NCBI GenBank assembly: GCA_947396885.1
Contig: OX377202.1
Span: 109,572,221 to 109,636,220, forward strand
DNA length: 64,000 nt
Origin: Heligmosomoides polygyrus polygyrus
Taxonomy: Eukaryota > Nematoda > Chromadorea > Rhabditida > Heligmosomidae
Direction of reading: 5' to 3'
Shown here: positions 13,901-25,900 of the stretch, piece by piece
Position numbering within the stretch: the stretch's first letter is position 1
How the letters are laid out: each line of letters opens with the position of its first letter
The notes under the pieces: model-generated
Databases searched by the model: none
Seen by the model: the letters and a program-made list of their open reading frames with translations, nothing else
Told to the model about the DNA's origin: nothing
Made by a program: the position numbers and the translations under genes

Positions 13901-16900
13901 GATCAGGCATTTGATCGAGAAATATAGCGCCAGTATTCCAGGAAGGCGGACCCCGCAACAAAGCGGGACAGACGCTGAAGAAGAAGAAGTAAACAACTCA
14001 ATGGCACCCCTCCCCTTAAATTATTTACCTGAAACTTACAACAACGAATGTCATTAAGGTGAAGCCGACACGATTTGGGTGCAGAGTGAGGGACTCAAGC
14101 AGCAAGGACTTGAGCGTATTCGGTCTACTTTACCCAAGAATTGAACTAACCCTTGACGACATGACGAATTACGGTGGAATGGTTGAGACGACAGAGAACA
14201 CTAATTTCAAGTTGTGTTTGGGGCGTCACCTTATTCTTTTCCCCTTCACCCCAGTCGCATCGACACCTTAAAGTGGGTCAAGGCACAGGTGGCGAACCTA
14301 CTAAGTTGGCACCCAGAGCCCGAAATAACGACCTCAAGGACTTGCAGTGTTGGTAGCCACTGCCCATGCTGTGCCTGATCACCCACTACACTTTCCCCAT
14401 TTGCATTGACTTTTTTCTGCTTAAGTCGGTTTGCTGTGTTGCATACGAGTTTGTGATTTGCGTTGTTATTTAACCGATAATAAACATAAACATAAACATA
14501 AGCATTCTATGACTGAAATTTGGCTGAACTTTAAGGTGTGAAGAATACTGCAAAGCACTGGGCTTATAGAATCGATTTAAAAAGAGACGAAAAGATGATT
14601 AAATTGCTATCTGCCAGGCTCCCAAAATCTGTGTGGGATAAAGGCACAGCAAGAAAGGCATTTGCATTCTCATTCATGTTTTCACAGAGAGCTTCGAGCC
14701 TCACTATTAGTACTAGCCTAAGTTAACAATGCTCCGTTTCTGTCTATGATCCATAAAAAAGAAAATTGTTGTCAATATAATTTTACAAATCTCATCGTAG
14801 TTCACTCACCGCTACTCCTTCGTCTACTAGCTCGTTCAGCGGCAGTGGGTATCACTATTGGGTGATAGACAACACCAGCTTTTTTGTAGTTTTCAAGGGT
14901 AACTGAAAGTCGAGCAATTACAAAACCACACGAAGATCGTTGTTGCAAGGAGCTTCTGACGAAGTGCAGCTGTAACTGGATTTGTTCAGCTTCAAAAAAA
15001 CACGCTGCCTAATTAATCAGTTTTTTTTTCTCGATGAAAATTGTTGACAAATAGTGAGAAAAACTGGAAACATACGCGATCCTGGTCCATGAAGTATCGT
15101 TTCCGTTGTGGTGCCGTCTTTTTCTAAATAATGGTATTAACAACAAATAAATATGAAACTCCACATATAATTCATATAATAAGTAGATATTGACATGCCA
15201 TAAATGCAAGGTAGTAACTTTGCTGTGCAAGTATGATTAGATTATAGGCAGCATTAGTACAAACAGTAGGCGTAGGGGGGGGGGCGGCAGCGTTACTCAA
15301 ATCGACGCGTGCGGTCGCACGCGCGTGCTCGCTCCGGGAGGGGTCCTCGCTGCTTCGCTGGCAGAGAGGACGAGTTTTACGAGAACGGTCCGAGACAGCG
15401 TCCTGGGTGGGAGAACGGTGAATGTCTTGGCTTGGACTTGTACAACGCACTAAAGTGAGGATATGTTAGTGCTCAGCGTAGTAGTATAGTGTCGAGTACG
15501 CAGTATTAGGATAAAAAATGATTGGAGGAAGGGAACTGGTGTCGGTAAATGATGAACAAGATCTAACAATTAAGATAGAACTCAGGAAAAGATGACTGAT
15601 AAGGGACCTTACCGTACGATTAGAGCAATAAATCGTTGTTTTTAAGCTCAAGGTTGCATGTTAAAGGCCCATGAAAGGTCCTTCATATAATATTGTGTAA
15701 AGATAAAATTAATCTGAGGGTATGGTAGAGGCTCCCCTACGGCAGCAAAAAAAATGTTGTGCGGAATTAGTCTATAAAAGCTTTTCGCATCCGTGGACAA
15801 AAACCTCTGAGCGTCTCATGCTGACTCGAAAAGAGAGTTCATCTTCTTTGCCCTCTAATAGTATTTTCGTCATCATTCAATAGGCTAAAACCATCTCTTG
15901 ACAGTTTAAACCCGTAACTGGACTTCACCATTCGCTTTCCATTCCAACTCGCAGAGAAAGCTTTTTCCTGGTTCCTCGTGAGAGGACTCGCAAAGGAAAT
16001 TTAGATTTGTCGGCTGCTTCTCACGAAGAGAACTAGCACAGCTGATGGTAGTCTTGGTTTCTTCGGAGAGAACGCGCTAAGGACTATGGGTTGCTTTCTG
16101 GTTTCTCCGAAGAAAGCAAAGCTTTTTGTCTGTTTCTCACTGAGGAGAACTAGCGCAGACTTTTGCGTGGGTTTGAATCCACGGCTGATGCACCAATTTG
16201 GTGGATCACTACGGCTGTATCTATAGCGACTTGTAATAATTTGTTTATTACGATATCACATCAAGAGCACGACAAATATTACAGAACATAGCGATATATA
16301 TGCAGAAATTCCTTGGGCGGAGCCTATAAACGGGGTACATATTTGCCAATGGGTGAGATCTTAAAAGGATATACCGCATCTAGAGTGTATTGCATATGCG
16401 CAACCTCGATTGCTTACTTACGCTACCGCTAGGTCATGCCTGTGGAGTTGTTTAATGGTACTTATCTTATGGTGCTAGTCTAAATGTCTAAACATTTATT
16501 ATTCAAATTCATGTTGCCCTACATGGCATCATATTTATACATTCTTACATCGATCATACAACAGGTTGTGTATTCACAAGACCATCTGACGAATTTTATA
16601 AATATTTCTCACCACTCCTGGGGTCGGACTCATCAACGACTTATCGCTCACCACTTGATAAGTCGCGATATTTGAGTTTCCGCTATGAATTCTCTGTTAA
16701 AGTTATGCAAGTCGTTGATGAATCCGACTCCTGATAGCTAGCTTCGGAAGTCCTCGTGTTTCTCCATTGTAAAGGGTGAGCTACAGAAGGCATTGTATCC
16801 GCTCTATGATTCTCCCCTAGTTCTCGTAGCTCCACAGTTTTCCTTCTCTTGTGGAAGCCGGAATGCTTAAGACGATAGCTAAGGACGTGGCTTCGTGCTG

Positions 16901-19900
16901 TAGCACGCTCGACGCATTGAGCAACTCGTACGCGTTCCAGATACGGCTACAGGTGCCCCTGCCTGCAGTGCCGCACCGCGACCGCACGCATGGCTGCGAG
17001 TGAGTATCGTTGCTCTCAGCCGGCGTTGGGGTCACATAAGGCCTTTGTCATACAATCGCTCACCCCGAGCGACGCCTAATGATATGCTCCCATATCGATC
17101 GGGCGGCGCGACGGAATCGATATGGGCGCATATCATTGGGCGTCGCTCAGGGTGAGCGATGGTATGACAAAGGCCTAAAGGCCCCCGCAGACTTCTGCGG
17201 CGAGCGGCGGACGGCGAAATCGCTGAGCGGCGCCGCTCAGCGGCTTGACTCTTCATCAGTGGGAGCGGTGACGGCGAGGTACTGTGCTGTTTCTATTCGA
17301 GACCGACTGGTGCTTAACAATAACGCGCCCCAATGACGATCGCGTCCGTCTCCGCTCTGGATCCAGCCGCGAAAGGGCAGAGCGCAGAGCGCAGACAGAC
17401 AGACGCTGGAGCGGCGCCGCCGGGTGGAATGATTCAAGTCATTTCCGCCAGCGACGCCGCCGGTGCCGCTGGCGGCGAGCTCTGCGTCCCTGCCCTATGG
17501 TTAAGTATAGGGAAGCGGCAACGCCGCAGAAGTCTGCGGGGGCCTTAAGCCACCAAGAGCCAGATTCGTCAACCGCTTACCGCTCTCTAAGGCTCCGTTT
17601 ATACTTCCCACGCCGAGCGACGCGACGGCATGCAAAGTGGCCAAATTGATCGATCGCGTCGCTCAATCAATATGGCCACTATATGTGGTGTCGCGTCGCT
17701 CGGCGTCGAAGTATAAGGAATCGTATATAATCGCGACGCGCAACGCGATGTTATGGTAAGCTCCCATATCGATTCGTCGCACAGCGCGATAGATATGGGA
17801 GCTTACCATAACATCGCGTCGCGCGTCGCGTGCACACTAAAAGACCCCTAAACGAGGCCTAACGGTGAAAGACTGCCAAACCCCTGATATGATTCATCAG
17901 CATGAGGTTTGACGGTGTTTTCTCCGTTGGAGCGCGGTAAGCGGTAGATGAATCTGGCCCTAGGAGCACCGGTTTTTCAAAAGCACTTCATCCTTTATTA
18001 ATGACTGTTGTCCACAAATCTTTTGCATAAAAACCGTAACCAATAGTTGACAGAGGCACGCTTTTTCTGTGTGATTTAGCTAATATTGCGTCAATTAAAG
18101 AGCTTTTTTAAAATGTATAGCATATACTGCAATATACTGCAATGGTAACACTGCACGTTGGTATACTAGGCTGTCGCAAAATTAATCGCCGAAACGGACC
18201 GCTTACTTCAAACTGCTATAACTCGGCTTAAGGCTTAAGCACAACTTTATTAATCTAAGAAAAAGCCACCAGAATTTAAACATCTTTGCCAACGAAAAGG
18301 TAGTGAACACCCTCTCACCCTTTACAGTAAAGACTGACGATGAGATCACAGAAATTAACGAAATCAAGGAGGGCTTCAACATCGGCCAAATTCGAGAATT
18401 GTTTCTGACGCAGATGGGAATCAAGAGCTCGAAAAAAGCGATAATCAGTGGGGAAAGTTTGGAAGAATATGGATGGTGAGGGAGAATTTCGATACCGGAA
18501 TGGGTCAATTTTCGCCGAGTGATTCGTGAGGTGTGCCTTGCGCTGTCCTGCAACAGGAGAGGCCCTCCTCTATTCTCCACTGCCGTCCACAGTTTTTGCA
18601 ACTTCTCATACATTTGGTCTAACTCACAGCAGTAAGCCTCTGCTGTGACTGCCTGACCAGGTTGCAAAAAGCTGTAATGGATTACTCCTTTACAATACCA
18701 CCACAAAGTATGCGTAACTTTTTAGGGTGAAGGCCGGGTTTAGGTAAGGAAGTTGCAGGAGCATCCCTATCTACCCAAGGGAATTCCCGATTCCTGTTGT
18801 CGCAAAGGATTCATTTTTAATCTTCAGCTATAATACGGCATACAAACGGCTCATTTTTAAAGCTGGCTAGCAGGTTGTAGCAAGTGTCGAACCGTGCCAG
18901 ATGCTGCCCATCGGCTAGCTCATGAGGCACCCACTTCCAGCGGGACGATTCTCGCGAAACGTCTCGCTACCGTACCGTGATGTACGCTAAGGCCCTCTGC
19001 TAACACACGTGTATTCGTCTCCGAATTCGCTTCGACGACTCTCCTCAAAACATCACCGTCAAGCAACGAACGTCGCCCGCTACCCGGTTTTTCCTCGAGA
19101 TCAAAATCGCCAGAAGCGAATTTTTCGAAGTGGAGCCTCACCGTTCGTTCACAAGGACAATCGGAAAGGACAGCACGAGAAGCGCTGCTAAGGTAACGGG
19201 ATGCCTCTGCCGCAGAATGTCCCAATTTAAATTCGTCAAGCATGATGACTCGACAGTCGTGTCCGTTCATGATTTTACGGAGCCTCGGAAAAGCCTCGGC
19301 TGGAAAAATTAGAGCAACATCCATAGATGTTTTTTGAAAGAGCATGAAAAAATCTACCGAACGGTATGTGTGGCTTTCCCTGAGACGGAGCGATTTAGCG
19401 TAAGAAAGTTATTTATCTATACATACTCGAAACGGAGATTAATTTTGCTACACCCCAACATTTTGATGTTTTTCATTCAATTTTTGGTATATGTCGCGTA
19501 GGTGATCAGCATTTGTAGGTGAGAACGCCTAAACCAATTAGACCCCATTGAATGGGCATGCCGTTCAGAGAGGACGTATTCACTCGGTACCAGGGGTGTG
19601 CGTAAATGAAATCCGAAATTTCGTAAATCGTAAATCGTAATTACGAAAAACTCGCCGTGAATTGTAAATCGTAAACCGTAGATCGTAAGAGGTGCCCGAC
19701 TTATAATACATATAATTTCCTTGTTTTTTCCATTATGTTGAACCTAATCGAAGCCACGTTTTGTTGGGACATTTTCAGCTCGAGCTGGACACTTTTCTTA
19801 TTAAGAGGGAAGCCATTAAAATCAAATAGCACCTTTCAAATCATGCTGGACAAGTTTTTTGAAGGACCAAAAACTGCTTGTTCAAAAACGCTATCTTAAA

Positions 19901-22900
19901 AGGTGCCTATACAGGGTGTACGAATAAAAAGCTTACAAAGAAAATTTGGTTGCGGTCATTGGTCTTCCACCTGACAACCTTAAGACCAGGTTGGTCCGCA
20001 ATCGACTATATGACCGCATTTGTGGGACCCCCAATTGTGTGGTTTGCCCAGGGGAAAGGAAGGCGACTGCACCGTATCGGGTGTAGTCTACCTGATCTCC
20101 TGTCAAGCGTGTGGCGAGGAGTACATCGGCGAAACTGGCCGTCCTCTGCACGTGAGGATAAAGGAGCATCTGGACGGCAAGGAGAAGCTTAGGGCATCCA
20201 CTGCCCTAGGCTACCACAGGATCAATTCTCATGGAGGGGAGGATTTTGGAGTTGAGGTGAGGATTCTGGGACACGAGGTTCAAACGTCGGCGCGCAAAGC
20301 ATTCGAGGCGTTCTGGATCTATTCCAGGGGTCCCAAACTCAACCGGAAGGGGGAATGCCTGTATATAACGCGCGAACTCAAGCCCTACCTCAGTCTCGCA
20401 TTCTAACCTGGGGTAGGTGCTGTCCCATACCCCTGCTTACCCTATGCGGCCTCCTTTGGTCCTTCAGTGGACTGTGGTGAGGTACGATACTCGGATTCTC
20501 TCCTTTGTTCAGGCTTCCAAAAATTTGACACTGAATTTTGTAAGGTTGAAGAGATGTTTGGTGGGGTAACTCCTAATTGACTTGACCCTTTCAGGCTCTG
20601 AAGAAAGCGATCCAGCCGAAACGTTAGCCACCAATAAAGCTGTTTACCAACCTCGTGAAGAGCTCAGCAACCCTACAGACAGATTCTACCATGCCGAGGT
20701 TCAAGGAGAGTCGAACATGGCTAAAGCTTACACTGCTTGGACGATTAAAAATGTTTATCATTCTACTAGCCATTGGCTTGCATATAAAACTATGAGTTTG
20801 TAGAAACAACCGCAACAACTCCAAATAAACCAACAAAAACCATCCATCCAAAACCAAAAAAAATAATTTGATCGCTGGCCAACTCGACGAAAACAGTATT
20901 TTCACAAATAATCCAACAAGCATTCCTACTGAGTGAGCGCATGGCACATTTCTATGGTATGACACACCTAAAGTTCTAAGCCTTCCCACGTTTTGAATTG
21001 TACCCAACAGCAGTTTTGTAGCAGGCGGGAAGGAACTGTGTGACGATTGAAAGAGTCTGATCACATTTTTGGACACTCATCATTGTCGAATTTTTGAAAA
21101 GAAGACATTTTTGTGGCATTCTTTAGGAGTCAAGTAGAGAAGAAAGGTGCAGCTTGAATTGGTAGTGGTTCAACTGATTCGTACAAATGCATTTTAAACG
21201 TATAGGGGAAACACATGGTAGGGAAGTCGGAGGAGGATGGCTATCGCATGCTCCAGAATAGGAGTTCTTGATTACAGTCCCACCACGGCCAGTCAAGTTT
21301 TCCATACCTGCTGGGTTGTGAATTGGTACCTGATTTGTCTGGGAAGGATAAAGCACTGACCTCACCATCTGCGGCAACCGCAATTCATTCTATAAGGCAA
21401 ACCCACACTCAAATGAGCTCTACGATATCCCTCAGAGATAGAAAGAATGGATGGCGCATCTAAAACAGGGACTGGTTAACGTCGTGCGTTGTCCTTTATC
21501 ATTCTTGAAGGCAACCACAACTTCTGGAAAGTTCGACGATACCAGGTAATTACTTTCGGCATTTACATCTCTCGCAGGTTTGTCTGCACTTGTCAAATTT
21601 CGGAAACTCCAAAATATTGCATTACTAATTAATGACTGCTTGCATTCGCCAGTCCTGCTCTCCACTACCTTTGCAACAAACGCTATCGTATCTTTTGTCC
21701 ACCTCTTTAGGATTCTGAACGGATCGCATAGGGCGAACGCAACAGCTTAAATCAAACCACTGAAAACGAGATCAAAAGTGTCAAACTTTTTCACTTTTAT
21801 CATGAGAATGTCGGACGTTTTGCTTAAGTTGCACCATAAATGTGAATACACTCCGCGTCATGACGTGCAGTGATAATCAGATTGAAACGTGATTGTTTTA
21901 CTCTTTCCAACAGTTTAGCTGTTACTCCACAGCCTCCAATCAAGTCCAATATTCCTTGACGACTCTGCATGACTTCTACGCGTGTGCATTGGAAAGAGTT
22001 GTCTATGTGGTGAACAAGCGGTGAAAAAGTTACAAGTTGACGATGCGGTGGTTGCAGCATAGAACATGGTTCAGCAAGTGATCATCTCCATTCCAGGGCA
22101 AGGATTATTTTCATGTTTTTCTGTGGACAGGAACGAAATGCTTTCAGGCCATTCGAATGCTAGGCTATTAGGCTAGCCCAGTTCCATTGCCAGGAATTAA
22201 CTAGAGCGACCTATCTACAAGGCTGCGTTTTTCTGTCACAGCGCCACAGCATAGCATAAAAAAGTAAATAGGAAATAGCAATGAGCTATGAGGGAAGTCT
22301 TTAGAAGTGGGCACATCGTCATAATCTAAATTATATCACGTTATGTGGACGTTTCTCATCCGTGGACCGAAGATCACATTTACGAAAATTTACGATTTAC
22401 GACCCAAAATGTCGTAAATCGTAAAAAATTTGCCAAAAATGACCGTAAATCGTAAATCGTAATTACGCACACCCCTTCTCGGTACCCTGATGGGCTGGCA
22501 TGTGTTCGGGCTGTGCTCTGTTTGGTTATAATTGGCTGGCGCACTCCCACCTACCAATGCTGCTCACTTACGCGACATGTACCCATTTTTTTATCTGAGC
22601 CTTTCTTATGAGACTTCGGTCCAAACTGTAATGTCAAATGCTCATCATTGTAGAACATATCCACGTCGTTTTCGTCTAAACGTCAGCATGACTTACGTGA
22701 AATTAGCGTCTTAGAACTTGCTGATATCCCCAGTGTTTTTTCCGCTGAAAAACGTAAAATTATACGAAATCATTACTTCTGTGATCTAAATGCTGACAAT
22801 TCTTCGATTCGCTACGTATTCAGTAGGTCGTAGGTCAGTTCTCCATTTGATTCTGCTCTGCATCAACTCCTTCGTCCTATCAGGGCTCCCTCCACCAGGT

Positions 22901-25900
22901 TCGTTACGCAATCAAAATGAGGCCGTGTGTAGGTGGAACTCGTAAAGTTTCCCAGAAATGGAAAAGAAGGGCCACTGTCCTGTTTTATATTCGTCAGAAA
23001 TTTCTTCAAATGGTTTTATTTCTGCAGATTGCCTGAATCTACCTCTTAACTTCTGTCCGCAGAGAAGAGGGGCACTAAAGTTCCGATTCCACCGGCACGA
23101 CTTCGGTCGAAAAAATTTTTTCGCTGAAACTTTGTCTAGGGGGGGGGGGTTATTTGGGGTGCTGATCACAAATCTGATATTCGTTTTTCACGATTCGGTC
23201 GGAGACCACCCATACCGTTAAAATGGGTAGTTCCCGCAGGGTCACCGATTTCGTTTTGTTTTTTGTTTTACGCTGGAGTACGGTAGGTTACAGAAGGTTC
23301 GGGTGACTAAGGTAATGGTCACCGATTTCACCCAAACTCCGGCGTAAAAGAAAAGCGGATGTCAGATTCGCTATCAGCACCCCAAATAACCCCTTAGGCG
23401 AAGTTTGGGCAAAACCCATGATTATGACTCGGCAGCCTTAGTTACCTTTAGCTCCGCAACCTACCGTAATCGTGTAATGAGCGTAGGCATTTATTCGGAA
23501 TCAACTCTCGAGTGTCTTCAGCATGTTGTAACAGTGACAGCCGTTGTTTCATCCCACTGGCTGAAGGATATAAAAGCACCCCTACGAATGCTGCGGGGTT
23601 CGTCCTAGTCTGATCGCCGGCCGTGTGGTTTCTGCTCCGGCGCCTCCCCGCCCTTGAGGAGCTCCTAAGCCTCGATCCTCCCTTTCCTTCCCCCCCCCCC
23701 CCGCCCCTGAGAAGTTCCTTCTCTCCTCCCCCCCTCCCCCAACCCCGGCCATACATCCGTAGCCCCTAGTTACCGTCCATATGCGCCTTTATTGTTGATA
23801 AAATTGTTATGTTACCTGTGTTTTGTTATGTAAGGGCCCAAGAGGCCGTGTGATCTACACGTAAATAAACCTGAGAGGGGACAGGTTTATTACACGGAGG
23901 TTCCGGCTAGGGTTTTTAGTAAAAACCTCAATGCATGAGCTCTTTCATAGTACCCCCTCCATTTCTGTAGATCAAAATCTCCTATATAATTTCGTGATGC
24001 TGCAAAATCACAATATTTCATGCGAAATTCAAATTTGTGACATTCCTGTCTTTGATATGCCAAATTGATCTTCTCTTCTATTCCCTTCGTCTTATACGAA
24101 GTCGAAGCGCATGAATTGCTCCCTCTAGCACGAGGCCAACCAGAAATTGCATATATTCTTACATATTTCTGAGCAACAAGTGAAATCCTGGCCAGGTCGC
24201 ACCACACCTCGTGCAATAAAGTTATTCAATGAATAATGATGGTGTTGAAATAAGCGCTGTAACGTTCAAATTCTATTCAAGTATTAATGTAGAAAAGTTT
24301 AGAATTTTAAGGAATGTCACACATTAAAAAAATTAATTACTAATGAGAAAATACAGCATCATCCTTTTAGTTCCTCATAGCGCTATAATCTATGTTCTAT
24401 TAATATCTCTTCTTCCGTGCGTCTTTCGCAATCGTTTTTACACGGCAGCTGCCTTCATAAGCCCAGTTTTTTATCCTAGGAATAGATCCTGCGAACATTC
24501 ACATTGCCGAGTTACAGCCCAATACTTGCGTAACTCCACATCGTGCCCTACGTGCAATTAGTCTTATTCACCGGCCAACTGCTTTGCACCCAATAATAGA
24601 ATGCCACTCTCCCAACCTCGTAGCATTACAATAAGAAATTTTTGAATAGACAGGCGCGCGCCCGCAGAGAGCCGCTCCTGTTCTCCATTTTTTCTCTGCT
24701 ACTTTGCCATCCCCGATACTCAGTCTCACATCAATCAACGAAGTCGCTCCGGTCGCAAACTATAGCTCTACCGATCGACCACCACCCCACTGGAGGCAAC
24801 TGCTTCAAGTTACACTTTTACCAATAGTACCGCCCGTTCCCCCTCCCCCACTCCCTCCGAAACATTTCTCTTCCACATACCTCCCCTGTCTACTCACTCC
24901 ATGGCTGAAGATAATAATTATCATAATCACCTATCCCTTCTTCACCTCAACTACATCGACTGATCTGCTATTCCTGACGATGATATTCATCAAGCTCTTC
25001 CAAACGAGTGAGGAACGACATTTACGACAGGTATCTATTATGCGTCTTCTCACTCTAGACTGGAACAGAAAGCTGCCACGAATGTCAACATGTGATCGGA
25101 AGAAAAGTGCTCGCTACAGTGCGCTCCGTATGGCAGAATTCACAAAATTCTCTCCACCTTTCAGTCCCTGGGGACAGGGATTTCCAAATAGGGTAGGATG
25201 TAATGAGCGTAGGCATTTATTCGGAATCAACTCTCGAGTGTCTTCAGCATGTTGTAACAGTGACAGCCGTTGTTTCATCCCACTGGCTGAAGGATATAAA
25301 AGCACCCCTACGAATGCTGCGGGGTTCGTCCTAGTCTGATCGCCGGCCGTGTGGTTTCTGCTCCGGCGCCTCCCCGCCCTTGAGGAGCTCCTAAGCCTCG
25401 ATCCTCCCTTTTCCTCCCCCCCCCCCCCTGAGGGCTTATACCCGCGACTTCAATTCTGTTCACATATGTTCCCACTGTTAATAAAACCTTCGTGTTATCG
25501 TTATGTTTTGTTATGTAAAGGCCTAAGAGGCCGTATGATTTACACGTGAATAAACCTGAGGGGCCAGGTTTATTACAATCGGCCGCAATTTCAAAAACCG
25601 ATGTCAGATTCGTGATCAGCTTCCCAAATAACCCCCTAGACGAAGTTTCAGCGAAAAAATTTTTCAACCGAAGTCGTGTCGGTAGAGTCGAACTTTTAAC
25701 TAGTGCCGAGAGAGGTTTACGAGCAAAGTGCATCATATAACCACTTCTTGTTCCGCTTCTAATTTTTTGTTAAATTTTAGTGTCGTTGTTTCCTTCTGTA
25801 TTAGGTCGAGTTGCAAGTTTCCGCCGTTCTAGTGTCTCGAATTTTTCTGCCTTCATTCAGGGGTTCTATTACACAAATTGATGGGAGTTCTTGATACCAT

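Larger units (their letters stand above)
19591..22477. mobile_element. hAT-type element with exact 8-bp target duplication
   Basis: The left end CAGGGGTGTGCGTAA and the right end TTACGCACACCCCTT are inverted. Both flanks read CTCGGTAC (19583-19590, 22478-22485). Both subterminal regions carry multiple TCGTAAATCGTAA words (19618-19690, 22387-22462), plausible transposase-binding repeats. No hAT transposase was recognised, so it is non-autonomous; a Penelope-like fragment and a SINE copy lie inside. Confidence 0.85.
19478..22590. mobile_element. GTCGC-end MITE split by the hAT element
   Basis: Left part GTCGCGTAGGTGATCAGCAT (19486 onward) and right part CCAATGCTGCTCACTTACGCGAC (to 22582) are the two ends of a MITE whose uninterrupted copies lie at 29427-29580 and 52203-52367. 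Confidence 0.65.
23473..25577 (+). mobile_element. Non-autonomous LTR retrotransposon with 4-bp duplication
   Basis: Two same-orientation LTRs (23473-23894, 422 bp; 25199-25577, 379 bp) start TGTAATGAGC and end TTTATTACA. The flanks are ATCG at 23469-23472 and 25578-25581. Each LTR has a TATA box (GGATATAAAAGC) about 95 bases in and AATAAACCTG near the end. The 1.3-kb interior has a proline-rich open frame (VPPVPPPPLPPK) but no gag, protease, RT or integrase motif, and I see no clear tRNA primer site. It resembles short non-autonomous LTR elements. Confidence 0.78.

Noticed and set aside
16415..16433. A short segment with good-looking splice sites
   Set aside because: In the phase needed by the chain it contains a stop codon.
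24704..25339. A 211-codon frame in the LTR element
   Set aside because: It is proline-rich by composition, runs into the 3' LTR and shows no gag, protease, RT or integrase motif.
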